Part shown: positions 8,885 through 16,988 of the stretch, piece after piece
Position numbering within the stretch: position 1 is the stretch's first letter
Layout: each line of letters opens with the position of its first letter
DNA from: Clostridium ljungdahlii
GTDB lineage: Bacteria; Bacillota; Clostridia; Clostridiales; Clostridiaceae
Length of the DNA: 64,000 bases
Reading direction: 5' to 3'
NCBI RefSeq assembly: GCF_001636845.1
Contig: NZ_LITT01000005.1
Span: 56,063 to 120,062 of the forward strand
Notes under the pieces: model-generated
Seen by the model: only the letters and a program-made list of their open reading frames with translations
Databases searched by the model: none
What the model was told of the DNA's origin: nothing
Position numbers and translations under genes: made by a program

Positions 8885-10180
8885 ATGCATTATACGGGAT
8901 ATGAGCTTTTTGCTTTTTTTCTGATTTATTCTTTTTTAGGATGGGTAGTAGAAGTCTTAATTGTAAGCTTACGAAAAGGTGATTTTGTTAATCGAGGGAT
9001 GCTGAATGGGCCACTGTGCCCGGTCTATGGGTTAAGTATTATACTTAGTCTGCAATTTTTAGAGGCGGCGAATGCCAATCCTTTTGCATTGTTTGTCGGG
9101 AATGCCGTTCTGGCTACTGTGGTGGAGTATATTGATGGAGGGTTACTGAAACGGATAATCGGCAGACGCCTGTGGAATTATGATAGTCCAAGGTTCTACA
9201 TTACTTTTGCCTTCGCATATAGTGGCGTTTCCGTGCTGGTTATTTCTCTACTGCAACCATTGGTCTATACGGTAAGCCAGATGATTCCACATTTGTTATT
9301 CTGCATTATTCTCTGGATAATCTTTGTTTTACTGATGGTTGACGTTGTTGCCTCATTCGTGGCAGCATTCCATATTCGTAAACAAAGTAGATTAGAACTA
9401 AAGGTAACAGAAGGTTTGAGTAATACAAAGAAGATTATGGGACAACGTTTTTTTGCAAGGTTGCAAAAGCGTATTCACGAAGCATTCCCTGAGCTGGAAA
9501 ATGCCAAACTGAAGCTCATTGATGTTAAAGCGATAGATCAAAAAAAATTTGCGGAAGGCATTTGTTTTGAAAAACTGGTATGGATGTTTTTTATCAGTGC
9601 ACTGGCAGGGGATTTGATTGAAACCGCATTTGTCTGGGTAAAGTCCGGTAAGTTGATGAGCCGCAGTAGTCTAATATATGGACCTTTCAGTGTGGTTTGG
9701 GGATTGGGTGGAATAATTGCCACAGTAATGCTTCATAGATTGATTGATAAAAATGACATATATATCTTTCTGGGTGGCTTCTTCCTAGGTGGCACCTATG
9801 AATATTCGTGCAGTGTGTTTACAGAAAAGGTATTGGGTGCCCGTTTTTGGGATTATAGTGACATGCCTTTTAATCTGGATGGCAGGATAAATCTGCTTTA
9901 CTGTCTGTTCTGGGGACTGCTTGCTATTGTATGGTTGAAGATGATTTATCCATTCGTGAGTAAATATATTGGTAAAATCCCAAGGGTGTTAGGGGAAGTA
10001 CTTACGTGGTGCATTGTAGTATTTATAGTGCTCAATGCATTAGTCTCAGCTATGGCACTATACTATTATAGTCTACGGATGGCTGGTATATCTGTGAACG
10101 GTAAAGTGGAATTGTTCTTTTCTATCTATTATCCTGATACTTTAATGAAAATAATTTATCCAAATGCAGTTTTACCATAA
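8885..10180 (+). CDS. CmpB-type (putative ABC transporter type IV) membrane protein
   Basis: A 431-aa polytopic membrane protein containing two copies of the PF06541 'ABC_trans_CmpB' pattern. The N-terminal half has SFLGWVVEVL...GMLNGPLCPVYG and the C-terminal half has ALAGDLIETAFVW...SSLIYGPFSVVWG, each followed by a RIIGRRLWNYD or KVLGARFWDYS motif. About ten helices are predicted, with a soluble basic linker near residues 165-225. The family is common in Firmicutes, but its transport role is unproven. Base composition is visibly richer in G+C than its neighbours (for example around 8996-9120), so acquisition from a less A+T-rich donor is likely. AGAAAGGAAA precedes the ATG. Confidence 0.8.
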   Translation: MHYTGYELFAFFLIYSFLGWVVEVLIVSLRKGDFVNRGMLNGPLCPVYGLSIILSLQFLEAANANPFALFVGNAVLATVVEYIDGGLLKRIIGRRLWNYDSPRFYITFAFAYSGVSVLVISLLQPLVYTVSQMIPHLLFCIILWIIFVLLMVDVVASFVAAFHIRKQSRLELKVTEGLSNTKKIMGQRFFARLQKRIHEAFPELENAKLKLIDVKAIDQKKFAEGICFEKLVWMFFISALAGDLIETAFVWVKSGKLMSRSSLIYGPFSVVWGLGGIIATVMLHRLIDKNDIYIFLGGFFLGGTYEYSCSVFTEKVLGARFWDYSDMPFNLDGRINLLYCLFWGLLAIVWLKMIYPFVSKYIGKIPRVLGEVLTWCIVVFIVLNALVSAMALYYYSLRMAGISVNGKVELFFSIYYPDTLMKIIYPNAVLP

Positions 10181-10239
10181 AAGTGATTTAACTTAATGTG
10201 CGGTTGTATTACTTCGTATTCTTCTTAATTTTGTTTACT

Positions 10240-10284
10240 AAATAGATCATATGATAGATATTAATCCTATCATATGATCTATTT
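10240..10284. terminator. 18-bp perfect hairpin, bidirectional terminator
   Basis: AAATAGATCATATGATAG pairs perfectly with CTATCATATGATCTATTT around 9 nt, between convergent genes. A-rich and T-rich ends on both strands suit termination both ways. Confidence 0.8.
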
Positions 10285-10386
10285 ATATATAACTACTATA
10301 CTCACAAATTTCCCTTATATAGTGCATACTTTTCAGTACATGACATGGCTGACTATCCCATCAATTATTTAATTTTTATAGTTAAT

Positions 10387-11328
10387 TTATATATTAATAA
10401 CATCCCCTGCACTTGCTTTTTCTAATCTATTTATTATAGAATTTCCTAAGCCACTGTCTTTAGGTGCTTGCACATAAATATGACTTACATTCAATTTATC
10501 ACATTCTCTAAGCAAATCAAATGTCTTTTGTGCTGCTACATTTAACGTTTTAAAGCTTCCTAAGCTATATACATGCTCATAATTTTTAAAATCTTTTAAA
10601 AATTCCTGAAAACAAATTACAGCATTTTCTTCATTTGCATTTTCTTTAACACTTAATAAATTCTTTTTATATACAAGATTAGGAATTACCTTACGTATAT
10701 CATCCAAGCTTATGGCCCCAGGTCTTAGAAGTACTGGATCTGGAGTCGACATGTCTATAATTGTTGACTCTAATCCAATTGAACATGGACCTCCGTCCAA
10801 AATACAAGGGATTTTTCCATTTAAGTCATTATAACAATGCTCAGCACTGGTAGTCGACGGTTTCCCTGATAAATTTGCAGATGGGGCTACTAGTAGAGTC
10901 CCGCTTTCTTTAATTATAGCTCTTGCTATTTCACTTTTTGGGAATCTAACTCCCACAGTTTTCATTCCTGCACTAACTGTATCTGAAATACAATCTTTTT
11001 TATTAAAAATCAAAGTTACTGATCCCGGCCAGAAAGCATCAAATACTTTCTCTGCACCTTTATGAATATCTTTACATATACCATAAACTTGTTCTAGTTT
11101 ATATATATGTACCAATAATGGATTGTCTTGTGGCCTTCCTTTAACTTCAAATATCTTTTTTACTGCATTTTCATTAAATGCATCTGCAGCTAATCCATAC
11201 ACAGTTTCCGTTGGAATCGCAACAACTTCCCCCTTTTTTAGATATTCTGCACCTTTTACAATGTTCTGGTAATTAGCATTTAAATCTTTAACATATAATA
11301 CTTCTGTTTCTATAGGTTTTACCACCAT
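10387..11328 (-). CDS. L-threonylcarbamoyladenylate synthase (Sua5/TsaC)
   Basis: Makes threonylcarbamoyl-AMP from Thr, bicarbonate and ATP for the t6A37 modification of ANN-decoding tRNAs. The 313 aa contain a YrdC domain (about 15-200) with the KGEVVAIPTETVYGLAADA substrate loop, KGRPQDNPLLVH and the SANLSGKPS motif, then a C-terminal Sua5 domain ending GLGNSIINRLEKASAG. The length identifies the long Sua5 form rather than short TsaC. AAGGTG lies 8 nt before the ATG. Monocistronic, housekeeping. Confidence 0.93.
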   Translation of the reverse strand: MVVKPIETEVLYVKDLNANYQNIVKGAEYLKKGEVVAIPTETVYGLAADAFNENAVKKIFEVKGRPQDNPLLVHIYKLEQVYGICKDIHKGAEKVFDAFWPGSVTLIFNKKDCISDTVSAGMKTVGVRFPKSEIARAIIKESGTLLVAPSANLSGKPSTTSAEHCYNDLNGKIPCILDGGPCSIGLESTIIDMSTPDPVLLRPGAISLDDIRKVIPNLVYKKNLLSVKENANEENAVICFQEFLKDFKNYEHVYSLGSFKTLNVAAQKTFDLLRECDKLNVSHIYVQAPKDSGLGNSIINRLEKASAGDVINI

Positions 11329-11639
11329 TTATAATTCACCTTCTATTTCTGTAATATGCGTGCTATACAAATAATTTTATCTCATAACATTTTACTATTC
11401 TGTATTAACTAGCATTAGTCATATGTTACACCGTATTACTCGATCTTCAAAGTATTGTTCTCTGTCTTTTTCATTACAAACTTTAAATTTATAAAAAATT
11501 TCTTGACCTAGAACTAACTTTATCCACTACAATAAATATGATATAGTAAATTTAGAATTGAGAAAAGGAAGATATAGGTGATTCCACCGCAAAGAATACA
11601 TAAAATCAATCAATACTTTTTAAAATGGGAGTGATTATA
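11329..11639. other. intergenic region with a possible short coding remnant
   Basis: About 310 bp between divergent genes. On the minus strand, 11437-11522 reads as an uninterrupted protein-like segment (DKLVLGQEIFYKFKVCNEKD) without a start or a recognisable family. It may be a gene scar. Otherwise only A+T-rich promoter sequence is seen. Confidence 0.35.
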
Positions 11640-12770
11640 ATGAAAAAATCAAAGGTATATTTTACAGATTTTCGTACAAAACTTGGAGAAGGTCTTCCAA
11701 CCAAGTTAAAAAAGTTGATTAAAAAAGCAGATATCGAACAAATCGACATGGATAACAAGTTCGTTGCCATCAAAATGCACTTCGGTGAACTAGGCAACTT
11801 AGGCTTTCTGCGTCCAAATTATGCAAAGGCTGTAGCCGACGTTGTTAAAGAACTTGGCGGAAAGCCATTCTTAACTGACTGTAATACCTTGTACCCTGGC
11901 AGCCGCAAGAATGCCCTTGAGCACCTGGAATGTGCATGGGAAAACGGCTTTACTCCTCTTACAGTAGGCTGTCCTGTTATCATTGGTGATGGTCTAAAGG
12001 GTACCGATGATATCACAGTACCGGTAATAGGTGGTGAATATATAAAAGAGGCAAAAATCGGTCATGCAATTATGGATGCTGACATACTTATCAGCCTGAC
12101 TCACTTCAAAGGTCATGAAGCAGCCGGTTTCGGTGGTACCATCAAAAACATTGGTATGGGCTGCGGATCTCGTGCTGGAAAAAAAGATCAACACATTAAT
12201 GGTAAACCTCATATCATACAGGAGAAGTGTAAAGGATGCCGCAGATGCCAAAGAGAATGTGCCAATAATGGTTTGATGTTTGATGATGTAAAAAAGAAAA
12301 TGACTATCAATACAGAAAATTGTGTAGGCTGCGGACGCTGCTTAGGTGCATGTAATTTTGGCGCTATCGCATTTACAAACTGGGCAGCCAATAAGGAATT
12401 GAATTGCCGCATGGCGGAATACACCAAAGCGGTAGTAGATGGCCGCCCTTGCTTTCACATTTCCCTTGTGATAGATGTTTCACCTAACTGTGACTGCCAC
12501 AGCGAAAATGATACTCCGATCCTACCAAATCTAGGCATGTTCGCTTCCTTCGATCCACTAGCACTGGATCAGGCCTGTGTGGATGCCTGTATGTCAGCTA
12601 CACCGCTGCCAAACAGCCAATTATCAGACAATATGTCAAAACCTAACTTTAAGGATCATCATGACCACTTTACCAACTCCACACCAGAATCGGAGTGGCG
12701 TACCTGCCTCGCCCATGCAGAAAAAATAGGTCTTGGCAGCCGTGAATATGAGTTGATTACTATCAAGTGA
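11640..12770 (+). CDS. DUF362 protein with two [4Fe-4S] clusters
   Basis: A protein of about 376 aa: an N-terminal DUF362 domain (about 1-185) with VAIKMHFGELGNLGFLRP, SLTHFKGHEAAGFGG and IGMGCGSRAGKK, then a 2[4Fe-4S] ferredoxin domain with CKGCRRCQREC and CVGCGRCLGAC, then a C-terminal stretch returning to the DUF362 fold. The family is thought to be redox-linked, but no reaction is established. An ATG at 11625 is in frame, but GGGAGTG directly after it fits better as the ribosome binding site for ATG 11640. Codon use is clearly more G+C-rich than the surroundings, which suggests transfer. A strong terminator follows. Confidence 0.88.
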   Translation: MKKSKVYFTDFRTKLGEGLPTKLKKLIKKADIEQIDMDNKFVAIKMHFGELGNLGFLRPNYAKAVADVVKELGGKPFLTDCNTLYPGSRKNALEHLECAWENGFTPLTVGCPVIIGDGLKGTDDITVPVIGGEYIKEAKIGHAIMDADILISLTHFKGHEAAGFGGTIKNIGMGCGSRAGKKDQHINGKPHIIQEKCKGCRRCQRECANNGLMFDDVKKKMTINTENCVGCGRCLGACNFGAIAFTNWAANKELNCRMAEYTKAVVDGRPCFHISLVIDVSPNCDCHSENDTPILPNLGMFASFDPLALDQACVDACMSATPLPNSQLSDNMSKPNFKDHHDHFTNSTPESEWRTCLAHAEKIGLGSREYELITIK

Positions 12771-12776
12771 TTCTTA

Positions 12777-12823
12777 GGTTCAGATGGAGTTTGCTTATAA
12801 AGATGACTTTCTCCAGCTGAACC
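12777..12823 (+). terminator. intrinsic terminator of the DUF362 gene
   Basis: GGTTCAG-TGGAG pairs with CTCCA-CTGAACC, interrupted by one mismatch, and is followed by TTATT. It starts 6 nt after the stop codon. Confidence 0.8.
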
Positions 12824-12832
12824 TTATTAGCA

Positions 12833-12863
12833 GTATTCTTAGTGTCTTTAGCACTTAGAATAC
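12833..12863. terminator. second hairpin after the DUF362 gene
   Basis: GTATTCTTAGTG pairs with CACTTAGAATAC with a single mismatch around about 7 nt. It may be a back-up terminator or a relic belonging to the adjoining dead gene. Confidence 0.45.
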
Positions 12864-12900
12864 GTTATCCTTTAGGGAAAACTATTTAAGTCTTTTGAAT

Positions 12901-13049
12901 AGTAAGGAAGTGATTATCTGTAATGTTACATTTGAACCAGGATGTCATAATAACTGACATATCCATCATGGTAGTGGGCAGATATTTATTTGTGTCGATG
13001 GTCATGGCTGGTATCAGGAAATGGATTATTTCTATGTAACTACCTGTAA
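12901..13049 (+). pseudogene. cupin domain remnant
   Basis: Translating 12901 onward gives SKEVIICNVTFEPGCHNN, a stop, then HIHHGSGQIFICVDGHGWYQE. This is the metal-binding motif of small cupins fused to or partnered with carboxymuconolactone decarboxylases, where relatives read NNWHIHH. The TGA occupies the tryptophan position (TGG to TGA), and homology ends by about 13049 with no second cupin motif. No start codon is present. It is a decayed gene. Confidence 0.75.
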
Positions 13050-13075
13050 ATTTTTATATTATTTTTTGTTCCAAT

Positions 13076-13110
13076 GTATTGTTTTTATGGTATAATATAA
13101 AAAACAATAC
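13076..13110. promoter_or_regulatory. palindrome around the -10 box of the recombinase gene
   Basis: GTATTGTTTTT (13076-13086) and AAAAACAATAC (13100-13110) are perfect inverted repeats. The TATAAT at 13091-13096 lies exactly between them, 38 nt before the recombinase start. A DNA-binding protein, possibly the recombinase itself, could shut the promoter. Confidence 0.6.
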
Positions 13111-13133
13111 ATAACTTTCAGGAGGAAAAAGTG

Positions 13134-13682
13134 ATGGTTGTGGATCCAATTAGAGATAAAAACAAGATAGACGCATTGCTCATGCATTTAAAAAATAAAA
13201 GTGAAAGAGACTGGCTGTTAGCAAAATTTCAATTAAACACGGGATTAAGGATTAGTGATGTGATTAAAGTTAGAGTACAAGATCTAATGACTTCCTATCT
13301 TAGTTTCAAGGACGATCTTGTGATTCAAAAAAAGAAAATCAAATTAAATAGCAGCCTTAAAAAAGCTCTAAATGCCTATATAGAGCATAATAATCTTGGA
13401 CAAACTTTTTATATTTTCCAGAGCAGAAAAGGCTTAAATAAACCCATAAGTGTGACACAAGCTTATAGAATTCTAAAAGCTACAGCTGTAAGTCTGCATA
13501 TAAAAAATTTTGGGACTCACAGCTTAAGGAAAACATGGGGATACTGGACTTATAAGGCAAACAGATACAATATCAGCCTTATTATGGATACATTTAATCA
13601 TTCATCAAAAAAGATCACTCTTAGATATATTGGAATAACTCAGGAAAATAAAGATGATTTATATTCTTTAATTCAATTTTAA
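13134..13682 (+). CDS. short tyrosine recombinase / integrase
   Basis: A protein of about 182 aa with only the catalytic domain of the tyrosine recombinase family. The first Arg is in NTGLRISDVIKVR (about residue 40), HSLRKTWG gives the His-x-x-Arg pair, HSSKK the next His and LRYIGI the nucleophilic Tyr. All key residues are present, so activity is plausible. The N-terminal core-binding domain is absent, as in a known group of small firmicute recombinases. AGGAGG lies 8 nt before ATG 13134 and 5 nt before GTG 13131. No phage genes adjoin it, and I could not find paired attachment sites. It may have integrated the 11.6-13.7 kb patch. Confidence 0.85.
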   Translation: MVVDPIRDKNKIDALLMHLKNKSERDWLLAKFQLNTGLRISDVIKVRVQDLMTSYLSFKDDLVIQKKKIKLNSSLKKALNAYIEHNNLGQTFYIFQSRKGLNKPISVTQAYRILKATAVSLHIKNFGTHSLRKTWGYWTYKANRYNISLIMDTFNHSSKKITLRYIGITQENKDDLYSLIQF

Positions 13683-13765
13683 TTTATAGTATCTATATAA
13701 TATACTATAAATTTTATGGTGATATAGGCAAAAAAATTTTAAAAATTTGCTGGGAGGAATCTTAT

Positions 13766-15148
13766 ATGAAAATAAAAAATACTTTAGAAAAAAACACTAA
13801 ACAAGCTATTGTAAACAAAGTCATTAATTATCTTGATAAAAACCCAGGAGAAAATGTAAATAAGATATTTGCAGCTATTAAAATGCTGACAAAAGATAAA
13901 TCTGCATTAGCTCAGATTGAGTTTGTTGAGAATTACTACAACAACGATAAATCCAAACATGAATTTATCCAGGATATTTTAAAAAATACAGATACAAAAT
14001 GCTTAAAGAAATTTTTTACTAACTTCTTTGCAAATGCAAATTGGTATGCTGGTCCTAAGAGACAAAAATACATGGATGAAGATGATACTAAAATACCCTT
14101 TGTCATGCTTTTAAGTCCATCTATGAGGTGTCCACTTCACTGTAAAGGATGCTATGCTTCAAGCTACAGTAAAAAAGATGATATTCCACCGGAAGAAGTT
14201 GATAGGATTATAGGAGAAGCAAGAGATCTTGGAATTTATTATATTATTATTCTAGGTGGCGAGCCTTTCTTCAATGATTATCTTTTGGACATATATGAAA
14301 AATATGACGATGTAATGTTTACACCATTTACTAGTGGACTTTTACTCAATGAAAAAATTGCAGATAGAATCAAGAAATGCGGTAACGTAATACCTATGCT
14401 TTCAATTGAAGGATTTGAAAATGATACTGATGCCCGTAGAGGAAAAGGAACATACCAAAAAGTTTTAAAGGCTATGGACATGCTCCATGAAAGGGGTATA
14501 TTATTCGGAGTATCTTCAGCAGTTACAAGAACTAATATAAACACCGTACTCAGTAATGAATTCACAGATATGCTAATTGAAAAAGGTTCTAAAATGAGCT
14601 GGTACTTTTTATTCATGCCTGTTAATGGCGAAGATGAAGATTTTAATATGATGCTTACAGCAGAACAGAGAGATTACCTTGGAAAAAGAGCTAGAGAAAT
14701 AAGAGCTAATAAACCATATTTTACTTTAGATTTCTTTAATGATGCCCCATATGTAGGTGGGTGTATAGCAGGTAAATATTATTTTCATGTTAATTCAAAA
14801 GAGGATGTTGAACCTTGTATATTTTCTCACTTTTCAACAGTTAACTTAAAGGGTAGGCATTTAATTGATGCTTTTAGGGATCCTTTTTTCAAAAAGCTAA
14901 GGTCAATACAGCCTTATAATAAAAATATGTTAAGACCATGCATGATGATAGATAACACGAATGTTATAATTAATGTATGTAATGAGGTTGGAGCAAAGCC
15001 TGACGATTCTGGAGCAGAAAAAATGCTTCACGACAATGAATTTCATAAAAAAATAACAAAATCAGCAGAAGATTTTATACCATATGCAGAAAAAACATGG
15101 GATGAAGTTTTTAAGAAAAAAGGTAATGATAATTTTGCTAAAGGATAA
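13766..15148 (+). CDS. radical SAM protein
   Basis: A 460-aa radical SAM enzyme. The CxxxCxxC cluster motif is CPLHCKGC near residue 125, followed by ILGGEPFFND (the SAM-binding GGE strand). The C-terminal half has GGCIAGKYYFHVNS and EPCIFSHFS, Cys positions that could hold an auxiliary SPASM-like cluster. An N-terminal 90-aa helical region precedes the barrel. It resembles uncharacterised clostridial radical SAM proteins, and no peptide precursor is seen nearby. GGGAGG lies 8 nt before the ATG. The frame stays open after the TAA for another ~47 codons (see findings). Confidence 0.85.
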   Translation: MKIKNTLEKNTKQAIVNKVINYLDKNPGENVNKIFAAIKMLTKDKSALAQIEFVENYYNNDKSKHEFIQDILKNTDTKCLKKFFTNFFANANWYAGPKRQKYMDEDDTKIPFVMLLSPSMRCPLHCKGCYASSYSKKDDIPPEEVDRIIGEARDLGIYYIIILGGEPFFNDYLLDIYEKYDDVMFTPFTSGLLLNEKIADRIKKCGNVIPMLSIEGFENDTDARRGKGTYQKVLKAMDMLHERGILFGVSSAVTRTNINTVLSNEFTDMLIEKGSKMSWYFLFMPVNGEDEDFNMMLTAEQRDYLGKRAREIRANKPYFTLDFFNDAPYVGGCIAGKYYFHVNSKEDVEPCIFSHFSTVNLKGRHLIDAFRDPFFKKLRSIQPYNKNMLRPCMMIDNTNVIINVCNEVGAKPDDSGAEKMLHDNEFHKKITKSAEDFIPYAEKTWDEVFKKKGNDNFAKG

Positions 15149-15290
15149 GGCAATGCTGAGGAGCAACCTGAGCACCCATTGGTGTTCTTTACAGAAACAG
15201 ATGGTTTTAAACTATCCGTTTCTGGGGGAACAAAAAGCGATAAACCTCAGTGGTTTGGTGACACAGTCCCCAGGTTAAGCTCTTTTATTT
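15149..15290 (+). ncRNA. candidate structured RNA downstream of the radical SAM gene
   Basis: A compact segment clearly richer in G+C than its surroundings. AACCTG (about 15168) pairs with CAGGTT (about 15272) to close a multibranch fold. Inside are AGCACC/GGTGTT, CAGAAACAGAT/ATCCGTTTCTG with one mismatch, and GGGGGA/TCCCC enclosing AACC/GGTT. A short T-rich run (TCTTTTATTT) follows. I do not recognise it as a known riboswitch. The alternative is an in-frame coding tail after the radical SAM stop. Confidence 0.4.
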
Positions 15291-15379
15291 AAGATTTCAC
15301 TAAATGAAAGATAAAATTTTATCCCATCTATTCTATTTTAGATAAGTAGACGGTAATCTTCACAGATACCGCCCCTTTC

Positions 15380-15413
15380 AGAACCAGACGTTCCCAATTA
15401 AGGCATCCGGCTC
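15380..15413 (-). ncRNA. group II intron domain V
   Basis: Exactly 34 nt beginning GAGCCGGATG and ending GTCTGGTTCT, with the catalytic AGC triad near the 5' side and a GGATG/CGTCTGG-type stem. This matches the conserved domain V hairpin. Confidence 0.8.
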
Positions 15414-15493
15414 CCCATATGAAGCTATTCACACAAAGATAGGATTTAGATTTATTAAAGAATATGGCTTGGGATTTACTAATGGGTAATGTT

Positions 15494-15727
15494 CTAGTAG
15501 TTTTGCCATATTATACTTAGTGGAAGATTTCTATTTTTTTCTATACTATCATCAGCATATCTTGTAATATAGCATTCACCTTTACAGCGTTTTGATAATA
15601 CTTTTGCAAACCATAAATAAAGAGTGTAGTGTAGATACATATTTGCTAAAAGTGGAAACAAACTTCCACCCTGTACTATGCTTGCAAGTTTTGTTCTCAC
15701 CGTTATTCCGGTTCTAAGTCCGGGCAA
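15494..15727 (-). pseudogene. group II intron reverse transcriptase fragment
   Basis: About 77 codons show RT motif 4/5 only: QGGSLFPLLANMYLHY, then CYITRYADDS with the catalytic YADD. The fingers, the earlier palm and the X/maturase and endonuclease domains are absent. The frame falls out of homology immediately after YADDS, so an internal deletion removed the C-terminal half up to domain V. Confidence 0.85.
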
Positions 15728-15828
15728 GGAAGGTCTAATTATGTTTTATAAAAACAGTTTACCCTTAATAATAATTTTATCTGACGACTAACTATGTTAA
15801 TATTTCAATTAAGTAAAATTCATTGATT

Positions 15829-16929
15829 TTAAATTTCTTTAATTTTATCATTATCTTTTTTCTTATCATTCCACATTTTTTTAACCAAAACAATTAATGT
15901 ACTTAATGCAAATAACATTAAAAGACCAATTACAAATGTTTTTACTGTACCTGTTAACATTCCTCCTATATAAGAATATATAATAGTTGCAGGAAGCTGT
16001 CCTATACCTGTTGCCACAAAGAATGACCAAAAGCTCATAGATGTTAAACCTGCAGCATAACTAACTATATCAAAAGATATGAAAGGTAGTAGTCTAGCAA
16101 TTAAAATTGCATATTTACCGTATCTTTCAAAAAACTCATCAATCTTTTTTAAAGCTGTTCTACTTGTAAGCTTTTCCACTACATCTCTTCCTAAAATTCT
16201 TGCAATATAATAACATAATGCAGCTCCTGCCATAGCACTTGACCATGATAACATCGCTCCTTTAACCCATCCAAAAAGTCCTGCATTAGCAAAGGTTATT
16301 ATAAATGCTGGAAGCGGTGCAATTACAGATTGTAATATCATTAGTAAAAAAGAAACAACTGGTGCCCAAATTCCAAAGCTAAGTATATATTCCCTTGCTG
16401 CTTTAACATCTACATTTTTCAATACGGAAATTGCTTGATTTACATTAGATTTTATTGGTGGCACAAAAACATATAAGCAAACAACTATAAAAATGCAGAG
16501 AAATTTTTTTATATTTCCTTTAAATACATTTTTCAATTTAATTCCACCTCTCTCAAAAAAACATAAAATAAGTCCACCTATTAAAAAAACTAGCAATGCT
16601 ATATTTATACTAAAAAAATTTATATTAGATTCTTTTATTCCTTCCCTTATAATAGCTGCAGGAACAACTTGTATTCTTTCCTTACCTAAAACTATTATGG
16701 ATATAGTAGTACAAACTAAAACATTTAAAGTTGTACTAATTAAATTCAATTGTAATATACGTAATTTAAATCTTTTAATTAACATTGCAACAATTAAACT
16801 TAATAACATGGTTATAGGAATAAAAATACCTGTATTTATTCTCATTTCAAGCCATTCATTTTGAAAAGCTAAAATAGAAATAAGCATACCCCATATGAAA
16901 CTATTATATAGTAATCTAAAGATTTTCAT
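15829..16929 (-). CDS. TVP38/TMEM64 (VTT-domain) membrane protein, long form
   Basis: A 366-aa inner-membrane protein with an extra N-terminal block of four helices (about 1-140) and a C-terminal VTT (SNARE-associated/DedA-like) domain (about 165-340). The family core is seen as APLPAFIITFANAGLFGW, ARLLPFISFDIVSYAAGLT and GQLPATIIYSYIGG. DedA/TVP38 relatives act in lipid or undecaprenyl-phosphate flipping, but this member's substrate is unknown. The ATG at 16929 follows GGAGG by 7 nt, while the upstream in-frame extension has no ribosome binding site. It is the last gene of a seven-gene minus-strand operon. Confidence 0.88.
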   Translation of the reverse strand: MKIFRLLYNSFIWGMLISILAFQNEWLEMRINTGIFIPITMLLSLIVAMLIKRFKLRILQLNLISTTLNVLVCTTISIIVLGKERIQVVPAAIIREGIKESNINFFSINIALLVFLIGGLILCFFERGGIKLKNVFKGNIKKFLCIFIVVCLYVFVPPIKSNVNQAISVLKNVDVKAAREYILSFGIWAPVVSFLLMILQSVIAPLPAFIITFANAGLFGWVKGAMLSWSSAMAGAALCYYIARILGRDVVEKLTSRTALKKIDEFFERYGKYAILIARLLPFISFDIVSYAAGLTSMSFWSFFVATGIGQLPATIIYSYIGGMLTGTVKTFVIGLLMLFALSTLIVLVKKMWNDKKKDNDKIKEI

Positions 16930-16953
16930 ATTGCTTCCTCCTAAAATAAAGGA

Positions 16954-16973
16954 TACGGAAGTATTCTTCCGTA
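16954..16973. terminator. 8-bp hairpin inside the TVP38 operon
   Basis: TACGGAAG pairs with CTTCCGTA around TATT in the 59-nt gap between the YdjY lipoprotein and the last TVP38 gene. There is no T-run on the transcribed side, so it more likely tunes or processes the transcript than ends it. Confidence 0.45.
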
Positions 16974-16988
16974 CCCCTCTAATTAACA

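Larger units (their letters stand above)
15342..15727 (-). mobile_element. group II intron 3' remnant
   Basis: On the minus strand a fragment of the intron-encoded reverse transcriptase is followed by the RNA's domain V (15380-15413) and a domain VI-like hairpin (GCGGTA/TACCGTC, about 15350-15374), with the 3' end near CTACTTAT at about 15342. Domains I-III, the 5' boundary and most of the protein are missing, so it cannot splice or move. Confidence 0.8.

Noticed and set aside
12901..13049. Selenoprotein cupin
   Set aside because: The TGA replaces a Trp rather than a Cys, there is no start or C-terminal half, and no SECIS-like hairpin was seen.
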